DNA from: an uncultured Bacilli bacterium
GTDB lineage: Bacteria; Bacillota_I; Bacilli_A; RF39; UBA660
Direction: 5' to 3'
DNA length: 64,000 nt
Assembly (NCBI GenBank): GCA_910583745.1
Contig: CAJTZC010000007.1
Span: 9,523 to 73,522, forward strand
The stretch's first letter is position 1. Each line of letters begins with the position of its first letter. Shown piece after piece: positions 1 to 9,694 of this stretch. The notes below the pieces were generated by a model. The model had not been told where the DNA came from. It did no database searches and worked only from the letters and a program-made list of their open reading frames with translations. The position numbers and the translations under genes are program-made.

Positions 1-138
1 CTAATCGGCTTTAGACTTACGCTAAAGCAAAGAGATTTTGCATCTCGAAGGTATTATAGCATTTTCATGAGATAAAAGTCAAACCCTATCGAGCTTTTGT
101 GTAGAAATTTTGTATAGGAGATTGGTCTTTAATGGCAA

Positions 139-160
139 GAAAAAAAGATGCTGAACATCT
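139..160 (-). terminator. Terminator after the AbgT-like gene
   Basis: On the minus strand a short hairpin (AGATG/CATCT, loop of 5) is followed by a T run, just downstream of the stop codon at 169. It would close the parA-parB-mscS-DUF951-transporter transcript. Bases 1-138 show no gene. Confidence 0.7.
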
Positions 161-168
161 CGTATTTT

Positions 169-1707
169 CTATAAAATGGCACTTGCTCCTATGCCCATCG
201 GAATGCCTATGACATATAACAATACCAAAACGGTAATCCAGACGAGAGCAGTTACTCCGCCGTATGGCATGATGTCTTTAATCGAATCGATGAGACTTAT
301 CGGCTTTTCGTCTTCGCTGTATTTGCTCAAGAACGCGATGTATATGACATAGTAAGCCATCAAAGGTGTCAATCCATAGGTGACACATTCGCTCGCTCTA
401 AATAGAAGTTGGGCGAATTCAGCCGATAATCCGGCGTTCATGAAGACAGGAACTAAGACTCCGCTTAGAATGGACCAAGCCTGTACTGGTGACGGTAAGA
501 TAATCGTCACGATGATGCACATCAAGAATGCAGTCAAGATGAGAGGAATACCTGTCATGTTCGCGTTGGAAATGAAATTTCCTATCGAAGCCGTGACGAC
601 GGTTCCTATTTCGGTCGCTCTGAAGACAGAGATGAATGTCGACGCAAAGAATATCAAGACGAGCGTACTTCCTATTCCATCTAGAGAGTGCCCTAGATAG
701 TTGCATACTTCTTGGTTATTCTTAATCGTGCCCGCTCCCATTCCATAAAAGAGACCACATAGGAAGAAAAATGTCGTAATGACGAATACGAATCCTTGGT
801 TGAAAAAGGAATTGTATCCGAACAGCTTATCGATATATAAGGTTTGGCTGTAATCCAATAGGTTTCCTGAAAGCGGTAAGCCCGGTATGATGTTGTAGAC
901 GAATATTAGAATATAGATAACTCCAATCGTCAAACTGAAGATGAGACCTCTCTTTTTCTTTTTGTCTAAATAGAATTCTTCGTGGTCTTCCTCGATTTCA
1001 TATTTTCCTAATTTTGGCACGATGATTTTTTCTGTAATCATCGCGACGAGGATGCTCATCAGGATTGTCATTAAAATCATGATGAAGATGAAAGCGAAGT
1101 TGCTTATCGTATACGTCGCATCGAGAGACAAGGCCGCAAGGTTCGTGTATCCTAACAAGGAAGCATCGATGGAACTCAGGAATATGTTTATACCGGTTCC
1201 ACACGTCAAGCCTGCGAAGGCCATGATTATTCCTGCCTTGGGGTTACGCTTTCCGTATTTGAAGAATAAGGCACAGATGGGTATCAACATGATGAAGCTT
1301 ATGTCACCTATGATGCTGGCAATGACGGTGATGAACGATAACACGAGGGTGACGACGAATTTGCTCGTCTTTTGTGTCACTAGGGAGAAGAAGGCTTCTA
1401 GGAAACCACTCTTGTCCATAATTCCTATTCCTATTAAGGTGATTATGAGCATGCTCAAGGGTGCAAAACTTGCAAAATTTGAAACCGATGTCCTAAAAAT
1501 CATCTTCAATCCAGACAGATTTAAGAGGGAATTTATCAGTACCGTCGTCGTCTCTAAATCTCCTCGGACTGTATTGACTGAATTGTAGTTTGCCGATATG
1601 CCTAGGCTTCCTAAGATACCGCTTAGTATAATGGTTCCGACGATTAAGATGGCAAAAGCCATAATCGGATGCAGAATGATTCTGTTTCTTTTCCGTCGTT
1701 TACTCAT
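169..1707 (-). CDS. AbgT-family transporter (p-aminobenzoyl-glutamate/antimetabolite type)
   Basis: A 512-residue polytopic membrane protein with about a dozen hydrophobic segments. It carries segments typical of the AbgT family: SNFASFAPL near residue 77, a GIGIMDKSG motif after it, and PSPVQAWSILSG near residue 405. Known AbgT members import p-aminobenzoyl-glutamate or export sulfonamides with a cation gradient; the substrate here cannot be read from sequence. Its start overlaps the end of the DUF951 gene by 8 bases, so it is probably the last gene of the parA-parB-mscS operon, where ychF or ribosomal genes sit in many relatives. Family assignment is firm, transport direction is not. Confidence 0.85.
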   Translation of the reverse strand: MSKRRKRNRIILHPIMAFAILIVGTIILSGILGSLGISANYNSVNTVRGDLETTTVLINSLLNLSGLKMIFRTSVSNFASFAPLSMLIITLIGIGIMDKSGFLEAFFSLVTQKTSKFVVTLVLSFITVIASIIGDISFIMLIPICALFFKYGKRNPKAGIIMAFAGLTCGTGINIFLSSIDASLLGYTNLAALSLDATYTISNFAFIFIMILMTILMSILVAMITEKIIVPKLGKYEIEEDHEEFYLDKKKKRGLIFSLTIGVIYILIFVYNIIPGLPLSGNLLDYSQTLYIDKLFGYNSFFNQGFVFVITTFFFLCGLFYGMGAGTIKNNQEVCNYLGHSLDGIGSTLVLIFFASTFISVFRATEIGTVVTASIGNFISNANMTGIPLILTAFLMCIIVTIILPSPVQAWSILSGVLVPVFMNAGLSAEFAQLLFRASECVTYGLTPLMAYYVIYIAFLSKYSEDEKPISLIDSIKDIMPYGGVTALVWITVLVLLYVIGIPMGIGASAIL

Positions 1708-1891
1708 CTTTCTTCACCACTTTCTTCATCTTTTTGTTGAACTCTAATCTATCCATCATTATTTCGTGGTTGCAGCCGCAGCACTTAAGCTTTAGGTCTA
1801 CCCCTAATCTCGTGATGGACCAGTTTTTAGAACCGCATGCATGGGGCTTTTTCATTTCAACTATCGTTCCTATTTTTATTTCATTTTTCAT
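1700..1891 (-). CDS. DUF951 small zinc-ribbon-like protein (YyzM-like)
   Basis: A 63-residue protein with GTIVEMKKPHACG followed by a CCGC pair, the pattern of DUF951 proteins, which are predicted small metal-binding proteins of unknown role. In many Bacilli and Clostridia the gene lies directly beside an MscS-type channel near parB, and the same arrangement is seen here: it overlaps the mscS gene upstream by 11 bases and the transporter gene downstream by 8 bases. Cysteines at about residues 19, 37, 38 and 40 could hold a metal. Function is unknown. Confidence 0.85.
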   Translation of the reverse strand: MKNEIKIGTIVEMKKPHACGSKNWSITRLGVDLKLKCCGCNHEIMMDRLEFNKKMKKVVKKDE

Positions 1892-2684
1892 TGTGTACCT
1901 CTATTTGAGTGTATGGTATTTTAATTTTGTTTTTGTCGTATTTTATCTTAATCATTCTCAAAATCTCTCGCCGATATTCCCAGACTTTGCCTGGACTACA
2001 AGCTATTCTAATCCCATAGTCGATGCATGAATCTTTCAGTTCTACTACACCGATATAGGAAGTTTCTTCTTGGTTCATCGTCGGCCATGTCTTTATTTCT
2101 TCTACGATTTCGTTGAGTACTTTTTCGACTTTTTCGATTTTCTCTTCGTATGCTGTTGGGGCGATTATCAGATTGGACGCCGCTTTCTGTGAGAGATTTT
2201 TGACTTCGGTGATGTTTCTGTTCGCGACGATGAGGACTTCTCCGTCGACATTCATGATTTTCGTCGATTTGAGGCCCAGTTCGATGACTTGTCCTTTGAA
2301 GTCGTTTAGATTTATCGTATCTCCGACGACAAAGTAGTTGTCCATGATAATAGAAGCTCCACTTATGACATCTTTTAAGGTATCTTGTAGCGATAAAGCT
2401 CCCACCGCAGACGCAATTCCTAAACTTGCGATGAAGGAATTGACGTTTACTCCATATAAATCGAGAATGGAAATTACAGAAATCATGATTATCAAAATTT
2501 TTAGAATGTTTTTTAACAGCTCTACGACCGTCTTTTTTCTCTTTCTATCGAATTCGTTTTTCCCTTTGGAGAAGGCTCTCTCTAAGAGGATTTTGAGAAT
2601 GCGATAGGCTAAATATGAAAAGATGAGAATGAGAAGGGGCCCTATCACTTCTTTTTTTAGGAAAATTTCTAAAAACTTGAGCAT
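1881..2684 (-). CDS. MscS-family small-conductance mechanosensitive channel
   Basis: A 267-residue protein with N-terminal membrane helices and the MscS pore and beta-domain core: the A/G-rich helix IASLGIASAVGALSLQDTL (about residues 88-106), then the VVGDTINLNDFKGQVIELGLKST region (about 117-139). Such channels release solutes on hypo-osmotic shock. It lacks the extra N-terminal helices of large MscK-like proteins and resembles B. subtilis YkuT-type channels. It starts 2 bases after the parB stop codon and is surely co-transcribed with parA-parB, a frequent arrangement in Firmicutes. Confidence 0.92.
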   Translation of the reverse strand: MLKFLEIFLKKEVIGPLLILIFSYLAYRILKILLERAFSKGKNEFDRKRKKTVVELLKNILKILIIMISVISILDLYGVNVNSFIASLGIASAVGALSLQDTLKDVISGASIIMDNYFVVGDTINLNDFKGQVIELGLKSTKIMNVDGEVLIVANRNITEVKNLSQKAASNLIIAPTAYEEKIEKVEKVLNEIVEEIKTWPTMNQEETSYIGVVELKDSCIDYGIRIACSPGKVWEYRREILRMIKIKYDKNKIKIPYTQIEVHNEK

Positions 2685-2686
2685 CT

Positions 2687-3574
2687 TTATTCACCGTCCA
2701 CGTCTATGTCGATGATTTCGAGAATTCTAGCGAGGTCTTCGTCGCTGTCAAACGGTATCGTGACTTTTTTTGCTGAGATGGTGACTCTCGTTCCAATTTT
2801 TTCACGCATGGCATTCTCATATATCGAATAGATTCTATTTAAAGGTACTACTCTCGTTATTTTATGTTTTTTGGCAATTTCCGTGCCTTTGGAGATAACT
2901 TCTAACTCGCGGACACTCATCCCGTTGTTCACGATGCGGTATGCGAGCGCTGTCACGTAGTCTGGGTCTTCCATCTTGGATAAGATTTTGGCATGAGCCA
3001 TACTTATCTTTTTCTCTGAGACGAGCCTTTTCACTTCTTCTGGAAGGTTGACTAGACCTAACACGTTCGTGATGTAGCTTCTACTCTTACTCACTTTTTT
3101 AGCCAGTTCTTCCTGTGTGATAGAAGTTCTTTTTATCATGTTTGAATAGGCTTCGGCTTCTTCGATAGGGTTTAAATCTTCTCTTTGAATGTTCTCTAAA
3201 AGAGCGACTTCCATCATCTCTTCATCGGTAAAGTCTCTTACGATGGCAGGAATTTCTGTGTAACCGGCCAGTTTTGCAGCTTTGGTTCTTCTTTCTCCTG
3301 CGACGAGTTCATAGCCTTTGATGCTCTTTTTGACAATGATTGGCTGAAAGAGCCCGTGTTCTTTTATCGACTCGGATAATTCTTGTAATTTTTCTTCGTC
3401 AAAAACAATTCTCGGCTGAAAGGGATTGCTCCTTATCTCGCTTATCGGTATGTTTTTAATATCTTTCTCGGTGGCCGAATCGATTATCTCTTTTTCGACA
3501 CTGTCGAAGTTGATGTTTTCACTGTTGAAAAGTTGTTCTAGTCCTATGCCTAGAGCTTTTCTTTTAGTTTCCAT
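2687..3574 (-). CDS. parB: Chromosome partition protein ParB (Spo0J)
   Basis: A 295-residue ParB/Spo0J CTPase clamp that loads on parS and recruits SMC. Visible are the CTP-binding boxes GERR (93-96) and ENIQRED (127-133), the helix-turn-helix with KSRSYITN (163-170), and a C-terminal dimer domain. The specificity positions look ParB-like rather than Noc-like: Arg after KS (B. subtilis Noc has Gln) and SMAHAK (191-196) rather than Noc's TERHAR. It should therefore bind the TGTTYCACGTGRAACA sites at 53.6-54.5 kb. It overlaps parA by 11 bases. Ribosome site GGAGG lies 12 bases upstream of the ATG. Confidence 0.96.
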   Translation of the reverse strand: METKRKALGIGLEQLFNSENINFDSVEKEIIDSATEKDIKNIPISEIRSNPFQPRIVFDEEKLQELSESIKEHGLFQPIIVKKSIKGYELVAGERRTKAAKLAGYTEIPAIVRDFTDEEMMEVALLENIQREDLNPIEEAEAYSNMIKRTSITQEELAKKVSKSRSYITNVLGLVNLPEEVKRLVSEKKISMAHAKILSKMEDPDYVTALAYRIVNNGMSVRELEVISKGTEIAKKHKITRVVPLNRIYSIYENAMREKIGTRVTISAKKVTIPFDSDEDLARILEIIDIDVDGE

Positions 3575-4349
3575 CTCTTTCGATTACCTCCTTTGCTAGA
3601 TTTAAGTATGCTTCAGTGGCTCTACAAAGTGGGTCATATTCGCATATCGGTTTGCCGTGGCTCGGAGCTTCCACGAGTCGTACCAATCTCGGTATTATCG
3701 TATTGAATACTTTGTCTCCGAAGAACTTTCTCACCTGTTCGACAACTTCTAAGCCCAGATTTGTTCGCGAGTCGAGCAAGGTCAAAAGCACGCCTTCGAT
3801 GGTAAGATTCGGGTTCAATTTTGTCTGTGTCATGATGATTGTATTGAGAAGTTGGGCGACTCCTTCGAGAGCAAAGAATTCGCATTGTACTGGAATTAAA
3901 ACTGAGTTGCTCGCGACGAGGGCATTTAGTGTGTTCAAACCCAAAGATGGTGGACAATCGATGATGATGTAGTCGAAATTTTCTTGCACTTTGACGATGG
4001 CATTTTTGAGCTGCTCGTTTTTCTTAAATTCTGGGTCTTTGTATTCCATTTGTATCAATTCTGTGCTGAGACCTGCTAGATTTATCGTCGCCGGCAAAAT
4101 GAAAAGATTTTTAAACTTGGTCCTTATAATCGCATCGGTGATTTCACATTTTCCCGTCAGGACATCGTATGCACTCGCTTGAATCGTTCCCTTGTTAATC
4201 CCGAGGCCCGTCGATGCATTTCCCTGTTGGTCTAAGTCGATGAGTAAAACCTTTTTGCCGAGTTTTCCTAAAGATGCAGCTAGATTGATACTCGTCGTCG
4301 TTTTTCCTACGCCGCCTTTTTGATTAACTAAAGAAATAATTTTTGCCAT
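3564..4349 (-). CDS. parA: Chromosome partition ATPase ParA (Soj)
   Basis: A 261-residue ParA/Soj ATPase that acts with ParB in origin segregation and, in B. subtilis, switches DnaA activity. The deviant Walker A is KGGVGKTTTS at residues 11-20, Walker A' DLDQQGNAS follows, and Walker B is IIIDCPPSLG. The ATG at 4349 was chosen over an in-frame upstream codon because MAKIISLVNQKGG is the family N-terminus and an AAGGTG ribosome site precedes it. No rsmG or noc lies upstream; ftsH does. Overlap with parB indicates translational coupling. Confidence 0.96.
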   Translation of the reverse strand: MAKIISLVNQKGGVGKTTTSINLAASLGKLGKKVLLIDLDQQGNASTGLGINKGTIQASAYDVLTGKCEITDAIIRTKFKNLFILPATINLAGLSTELIQMEYKDPEFKKNEQLKNAIVKVQENFDYIIIDCPPSLGLNTLNALVASNSVLIPVQCEFFALEGVAQLLNTIIMTQTKLNPNLTIEGVLLTLLDSRTNLGLEVVEQVRKFFGDKVFNTIIPRLVRLVEAPSHGKPICEYDPLCRATEAYLNLAKEVIERDGN

Positions 4350-4510
4350 CTCATACCACACCTTCATTAATGTTATTTCTTAAATATTTTACCATATTTA
4401 TTTTTAGAAGTACATAAGCTTTTCACTAAAATATAAATATAAACTGAATAGCCAATCGATTTCATTTTTATTCGTGGTGGTCTTTTTCTATTTTCGGTTT
4501 GTGAAGAACA

Positions 4511-4530
4511 AAAAAAGCAGATTATTCTGC
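4511..4530 (-). terminator. Terminator of tilS-ftsH
   Basis: GCAGA/TCTGC hairpin with a 4-base loop followed by seven T on the minus strand; the ftsH stop codon lies in the loop. Bases 4350-4510, upstream of parA, show no gene; the parA promoter must lie there. Confidence 0.8.
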
Positions 4531-6417
4531 CTCTTCTGTATCGATGGATTCGTCTTTTTTTTCTTCGTATTTTGAAAGTTTTCCTGTCGTGACGAGTTCA
4601 TCTATTTCTTCTTTTGTAATCGTCTCATGCTCTATGAGCGTGTCGCTTATCAAAGTGACGAGTTTTTTGTTCTCTTTGATAATTTTTGTCGCTTCTTTGT
4701 AGCATGAATCGACGATTTTTCTCACTTCTGTATCGATTTCTAATGCAACTTGGTCTGAGAAGTTTTTGGCTTTGTCGTAGTCTCTTCCTAAGAAAACGTT
4801 TCCTTGTCTCGTCTCTAGTTGGACTGGACCTAAATCACTCATTCCGTATTCTGTGACCATGGCACGAGCAATTTTGGTTGCGCGACTGAAGTCGTCGGAT
4901 GCTCCTGTGGAAATCTCTCCGAATAGGAGTTCTTCACTAACGCGTCCTCCAAGAAGACCTACGATTTGGGCAATCAATTCTTTTTTCGTCGCCAAATTCA
5001 TGTGTTCATCTTTTGGAAGCATCATCGTATAACCGCCGGCCATTCCACGAGGAATAATCGTGATTTTGTGTACTTCTTGTGCATCTTCGAGTTTGAGACC
5101 GATTACGGCGTGACCGGCTTCGTGAAGACTGACAAGTTTCTTCTCTTTATCTGTTATCTTTCTAGATACTTTTGCTGGTCCCATCAATACGCGGTCTGTC
5201 GCTTCGTCGATTTCGTCCATCGTGATGGCTGGTTTATTTCTTCTTACTGTAAGCAATGCTGCTTCGTTGAGTAAGTTCTCTAAATCGGCTCCACTGAAGC
5301 CTGGAGTACGTTTTGACAAGTTTTTAATTTTTACGTCTTTTGCAAATTTTTTATTTCTAGCATGCACTTCGAGAATCGCTTCTCTCTCCTCTGCGTCTGG
5401 TAAGTTGACTGTGACTTGTCTATCGAAACGTCCAGGTCTCAATAGTGCTGGATCTAAGACGTCAGGTCTATTCGTTGCAGCGATGATGATGATACCTTCG
5501 TTTGCTCCGAATCCGTCCATCTCCGTCAAGAGCTGGTTCAAAGTCTGTTCTCTTTCGTCATGTCCTCCGCCGATTCCTGTACCACGTTGGCGTCCTACGG
5601 CATCGATTTCGTCGATGAATATCAAACATGGAGCATTGTGCTTCGCTTCTTTGAACATATCTCTTACACGGCTCGCACCGACACCGACGAACAATTCGAC
5701 GAAATCTGAACCACTGATATAATAGAATGGTACGTTCGCTTCTCCTGCGACAGCCTTCGCTAATAACGTTTTACCTGTTCCTGGAGGACCTACTAGAAGG
5801 ACTCCCTTTGGTATGCGTGCACCCAATTTTTGGAATTTTTTAGGGTTCTTTAAGAAGTCTATCAGTTCTGCTACTTCTTCTTTTTCTTCCTTAAGACCTG
5901 CTACGTCGGAGAATTTTACTTTTCCTCCGTCGGCATTCAATTTTGCTGTGCTGCGTCCGAAATCCATAGATTTGTTGTTGCCACTCGTTATCTTTGAGAA
6001 TAGATACATCGTCGCAACGACCAAAATGACAATCGGCAATATTTCGAATGCAAGTGTCAAAATTGTACTGTTACCTGGATCTTTGTTTGTCTTTACTTTG
6101 AATTCCATCGTGTCTGCGTATGCGAGAACTCTTTCAATCAGTACGTCAGAGTATGGAACTTCTACTTTGAAGTTCTCGGTCTTTTTGTACCCTTTTAAGT
6201 TTCCTTTGATTTCATACACTCCGGAACCTGCGTTAGGAGTAAGTTCTAATTCCTCGACTTCTCCATTAGTTACTTTTTCGATGAATTCATCGTAGGTAAA
6301 CTTGTGGGTCTCGTATCGAGAGGCTCCATAGTAGAATACGGCACCTATCATGAAGGCAATCAATATGCCGTACATCACTAAAGATTTCACCATATTATTG
6401 TTATTGTTTCTTTTCAT
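4522..6417 (-). CDS. ftsH: ATP-dependent zinc metalloprotease FtsH
   Basis: A 631-residue membrane AAA+ protease that degrades misfolded membrane proteins and short-lived regulators. Order of parts: membrane helix (about 10-28), extracytoplasmic domain, second helix (about 118-140), AAA module with Walker A GPPGTGKT (about 210), Walker [12 protein letters not shown], second region of homology [19 protein letters not shown], and the zinc-binding HEAGH of the M41 peptidase. The start is set at the ATG of 6417, which overlaps the tilS stop by one base. The tilS-ftsH pair is conserved in Bacilli; the hprT gene usually between them is absent. Confidence 0.97.
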   Translation of the reverse strand: MKRNNNNNMVKSLVMYGILIAFMIGAVFYYGASRYETHKFTYDEFIEKVTNGEVEELELTPNAGSGVYEIKGNLKGYKKTENFKVEVPYSDVLIERVLAYADTMEFKVKTNKDPGNSTILTLAFEILPIVILVVATMYLFSKITSGNNKSMDFGRSTAKLNADGGKVKFSDVAGLKEEKEEVAELIDFLKNPKKFQKLGARIPKGVLLVGPPGTGKTLLAKAVAGEANVPFYYISGSDFVELFVGVGASRVRDMFKEAKHNAPCLIFIDEIDAVGRQRGTGIGGGHDEREQTLNQLLTEMDGFGANEGIIIIAATNRPDVLDPALLRPGRFDRQVTVNLPDAEEREAILEVHARNKKFAKDVKIKNLSKRTPGFSGADLENLLNEAALLTVRRNKPAITMDEIDEATDRVLMGPAKVSRKITDKEKKLVSLHEAGHAVIGLKLEDAQEVHKITIIPRGMAGGYTMMLPKDEHMNLATKKELIAQIVGLLGGRVSEELLFGEISTGASDDFSRATKIARAMVTEYGMSDLGPVQLETRQGNVFLGRDYDKAKNFSDQVALEIDTEVRKIVDSCYKEATKIIKENKKLVTLISDTLIEHETITKEEIDELVTTGKLSKYEEKKDESIDTEEAE

Positions 6418-7733
6418 CAAAATTTTCCTTTCTTTGTGTACTTAAGTATTATATCATACTTTTGTCCTTTTTCATTATTAAATTTGCTTTTTCGTAAACC
6501 TGGAAGCCAAATTATACGGTCTTGAGAGTCTACTAAGATGGGATAGTCTTCTCTTTGGGACGGAGAAACTTTCTCGTCGATGAAGATATCGCTTATCTTT
6601 TTGGTACCAGACATATTTTTTATCGCCACGCGGTCTGTCGATTTTCGTGTCCTCACATATAGGGGTAATTCTAAATCTTCAGAATTTAATCTCGTCGTGT
6701 AGTTCGATGTGTCGTCCTCGTCCTCGACGATTTCGATGGTATCGCCATTCGGAAGGATTGTAATCGGTTCGAGTTTTATGCGGTATTTTTTTGTCGCGGT
6801 GGGTCTCTCTATTTTTAGGATGTCGTATTCCCTTAGGGCTTTGTATCCGAGAGGCAGGTCTAAGGAGAAGTTTTTGTCTTTTTGGATATTTTCTCGTATC
6901 GATTCGATGTGGAAAACTTTTAAGTTATCCACAGCATCTCCATAAATCTTTTTCAACAGGTGCTCCACTATTTTTTTTTGCATGTAATTTTCTTCTTTTT
7001 GGAAAAGTGTCAAATCGATTTGATTCGGTTCCTTCAAACACCTTATACATGCCTGCTCGACTTGGCTCTCTATAAAGTTCGATGCTTCTTCTATCTCTTC
7101 TGAATATTTTAAGAACTTTAAATGTGCCTCTCTATTTTCTTCTTTTAAAAAGGGGAGCATGCGATGCCTGAATCTGTTTCTCGTGTAGTCGTCTTGTAAG
7201 TTTGTCGCATCGAGAACGAACGGAATCTCGTTTTCTTTTACATACTCTTCGATTTCTTCTTTTGTATAGAAGATGAGGGGTTTTGCAAAGATAAGTTTTT
7301 TTTCTCTATAACACTTTGTAAATCCGGCATAACCCTTTAAATAGGAACCTCGCGTCAATCGCATCAGTATGGTCTCCATCAAATCGTCGCAATGATGTGC
7401 GGTCATGATATAAGGAGTATCGTATTTTTGAGCGAGCTCCTTATAAAATGTATATCTTTTCTCTCGGTAGTATGATTCGCTTTGCTTTTGCTTTTTTTCG
7501 AGCTCCAATCCTTCAAAAATGATACCTCTTTCTTCGCAGTATTGTTTCATAAAGAGGTATTCATCGGCACTCTCTTTTCGTATGTTGTGGTTTACATGTG
7601 CACAAATTATTCGATAGTTGTGTCTACATAGAAGGTCTAAGAGGCACATGGAATCTGGTCCACCCGAACAGCCCAAGATGATGCATTTTTGGCCAATTTG
7701 CAATTGTTCTAGGAATTTTATACTTTTGTCCAT
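6417..7733 (-). CDS. tilS: tRNA(Ile)-lysidine synthase TilS
   Basis: A 438-residue N-type ATP pyrophosphatase that converts C34 of the CAU-anticodon tRNA-Ile to lysidine so that AUA is read as Ile. The PP-loop SGGPDS lies at about residues 22-27, followed by the HCDDLMETILMRLTRG segment typical of TilS, then substrate-recognition and C-terminal TilS domains. The ATG at 7733 is preferred to 7739 because AAAGGGG is then 8 bases upstream. Stop overlaps the ftsH start (TGATG), so the two are translationally coupled. Confidence 0.95.
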   Translation of the reverse strand: MDKSIKFLEQLQIGQKCIILGCSGGPDSMCLLDLLCRHNYRIICAHVNHNIRKESADEYLFMKQYCEERGIIFEGLELEKKQKQSESYYREKRYTFYKELAQKYDTPYIMTAHHCDDLMETILMRLTRGSYLKGYAGFTKCYREKKLIFAKPLIFYTKEEIEEYVKENEIPFVLDATNLQDDYTRNRFRHRMLPFLKEENREAHLKFLKYSEEIEEASNFIESQVEQACIRCLKEPNQIDLTLFQKEENYMQKKIVEHLLKKIYGDAVDNLKVFHIESIRENIQKDKNFSLDLPLGYKALREYDILKIERPTATKKYRIKLEPITILPNGDTIEIVEDEDDTSNYTTRLNSEDLELPLYVRTRKSTDRVAIKNMSGTKKISDIFIDEKVSPSQREDYPILVDSQDRIIWLPGLRKSKFNNEKGQKYDIILKYTKKGKF

Positions 7734-7891
7734 TCGCATGCCCCTTTCATTGAGTTATTCTACATGGTTTGTCCTTTTTTTTCAACTGTTTCTTGTAGAA
7801 AAAAAAGAAGATGTCTTCCTTCGTGTATTTCTGTTTCTAAATTGCATTCTTTTATTCTGTAAGTTTTTCTCTTCTTCGATGATTTATCGTG

Positions 7892-8242
7892 TCACTCTTT
7901 TTCCAAATCTAGGTCGTCGAACGCGCCTAAATCCATCACTTCAAAGCCTAAGTCTGTCAACATCTCAAGAGCAATCGCACTTCGTCTTCCGCTTCTGCAA
8001 TAAACTAAAACGGTTTTATCTGTGTCGATGTCAATTGTGTCGTCGATTTCGTCGTAAGGGACGTTCATAGAGCCTACGACGTGTCCTTCCTCGTATTCTT
8101 CTTCGGTGCGAACATCGAGTATCACATAATTGTCCTCTTCGAGAATTCTTTTTAGCATGTCTTCTTTACTCTCTTTTGATGTATTTCCGCATCCACACAT
8201 CGACACAAGACACAGCAAAAGGATTATTACTTTCTTTAGCAT
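7892..8242 (-). CDS. Rhodanese-domain lipoprotein
   Basis: A 116-residue protein: signal peptide with cysteine-rich end (SMCGCGN, an imperfect lipobox, either Cys could be lipidated) and one rhodanese domain. The domain shows LDVRTEEEYEEGHVVGSMNVP and the active-site loop VYCRSGRRS with the catalytic Cys. Single-domain rhodaneses handle sulfane sulfur or persulfides; an extracytoplasmic one may act in redox or sulfur stress. GGTGG lies 5 bases before the ATG. The 7734-7891 stretch between it and tilS holds no gene I can see. Stands alone; nearest gene upstream is an unrelated lipoprotein. Confidence 0.85.
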   Translation of the reverse strand: MLKKVIILLLCLVSMCGCGNTSKESKEDMLKRILEEDNYVILDVRTEEEYEEGHVVGSMNVPYDEIDDTIDIDTDKTVLVYCRSGRRSAIALEMLTDLGFEVMDLGAFDDLDLEKE

Positions 8243-8295
8243 GTTTACCACCGTAAAAAATTATACTCGATGACGACGAGAAAGGCAAGATGAAC

Positions 8296-9570
8296 TTAGT
8301 CTTTTTTAATGTCTATGAACAGTTTGTTTATATCTAATGTGCAAATATCCTCTATTTTTTCTTCACATTGGTGATATTTTTTGGCATTTGATTCGAAGAG
8401 CGGGATGAGTTGGCCGTCTTTGATTGCCGTCTGCTCTAGCATAGGAGGAAATTTATAGACTTTTTTTTGCAGCTGTGCATCAGTGTAGCTTTTCATCTCT
8501 TGCGAGTACTCATAGATATGCAAATAGGAGGGGTTGTTTCTTCCAAATGAAGAACTCAGCAGCATGTATTTAGTGTCGTTTTGCGTATAGAAAGTCAATC
8601 CTTGGATTTGGGGAGGGACTTTAAATTCGCCGACATAGATTGTGGAAATTTGATTATCTGTCTTTTCTATTTTATATTTTTTTATCGTGCAGTTGTGGGA
8701 AATGAGAAAGTTTCCTATATAGAGATAACCGTCGTCGATTGTCAAATAAGCGATATGGTGTCTTTTAGAATCTTTGTAATAATTCAGTCCTTCTTTTAGA
8801 TTGTCAAAGGTATATTTAGGGAGTACATCTTTTTTCTCTAAGAAGTCTTTTGCTTCGTAGGCGACTACTGTGCCTCGTTTGCCGGTTATCCAAATGAGAT
8901 TGTTTTCTTCATCGTAGGCAATGCCTCCTACATGTGAGCTCGTCTCTAGCGTGACGATGTTTATGATTTCTCCTTTTGTATTGATAACATAGCATTTTGA
9001 ATTTTGCTTTTCACTGTTATCATATGCTGTGATTAAGATGTATTCCTCCATCAGTGTGATGCCTTGTGGTATCATGTCATCGAATATCGGAATGTGTGTA
9101 TCGCACGCGTTTAATGCTGTGGAAAACTCCGGATATTTTGTCTGGAGATGTGCATACTTTTCTTTTGAATTTTCTAGGCGCATTTTAAATGAGCAATTGT
9201 TGTTTTTTCTCAAATTGAAATATTCTTGTGGTGTTTCCCAAGTGATGTCGTATTTTTCTTCCATAGGACATGAGGTGATGTCTTCGATGGCATTGGCTGC
9301 GATGTAAGCGGCTTCTTCGCTCAGTTCATTTGCTGTATACATATCCTCTAAAATGATGGCCGCATTGGCTCCTTTGGAAAGTATTTCTCTGTAATTCCTT
9401 TGTTCTGTAAAGTCTGTCGTATCTTTCCCATTTTTTGTTTCCATAAGAATGTTGGCGAGGTTTGTCTCAATCTTTCCCTTTATCTCGTCATAACTCTCTT
9501 CACTAGCACAGCCAGTGATTAAAATGGCGGAAACGATTAAAATTGTCCATGTAATTCGTTTTTTCTTCAT
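8296..9570 (-). CDS. Unknown lipoprotein, possible beta-propeller
   Basis: A 424-residue protein with a clear lipoprotein signal (ILITGC, Cys at about 21). Residues 130-420 hold repeated short blocks of the kind YILITAYDN, IWITGKRGTVVAYEAK, YLYIGN and YMLLSSSFG spaced about 45 residues apart, which suggests a beta-propeller of YVTN/quinoprotein type. The N-terminal 110 residues are helical. No catalytic motif is recognised. It is followed after 53 bases by the rhodanese lipoprotein gene, so the two could share a transcript. Its own promoter should lie in 9571-9660. Confidence 0.6.
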   Translation of the reverse strand: MKKKRITWTILIVSAILITGCASEESYDEIKGKIETNLANILMETKNGKDTTDFTEQRNYREILSKGANAAIILEDMYTANELSEEAAYIAANAIEDITSCPMEEKYDITWETPQEYFNLRKNNNCSFKMRLENSKEKYAHLQTKYPEFSTALNACDTHIPIFDDMIPQGITLMEEYILITAYDNSEKQNSKCYVINTKGEIINIVTLETSSHVGGIAYDEENNLIWITGKRGTVVAYEAKDFLEKKDVLPKYTFDNLKEGLNYYKDSKRHHIAYLTIDDGYLYIGNFLISHNCTIKKYKIEKTDNQISTIYVGEFKVPPQIQGLTFYTQNDTKYMLLSSSFGRNNPSYLHIYEYSQEMKSYTDAQLQKKVYKFPPMLEQTAIKDGQLIPLFESNAKKYHQCEEKIEDICTLDINKLFIDIKKD

Positions 9571-9664
9571 TCGTGCTCCACTTAAAATAACATTTATGTG
9601 ACCTATTATAACACTTTTTTAGAAAAATCAAATATATATTGCTAGAAAAACAGTATAAGCTATT

Positions 9665-9694
9665 AAAAGGAGACTTTTGTGTAAGTCTCCTTTT
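9665..9694 (-). terminator. Terminator of the SDR gene
   Basis: Perfect AAAAGGAGACTT/AAGTCTCCTTTT hairpin with a 6-base loop; the A and T tracts make it usable on both strands. It overlaps the stop codon of the short-chain dehydrogenase gene. Confidence 0.85.

Noticed and set aside
1022..1588. 188-codon plus-strand frame opposite the AbgT-like gene
   Set aside because: Mirror of a membrane-protein gene with no ribosome site or family signature; a shadow frame.
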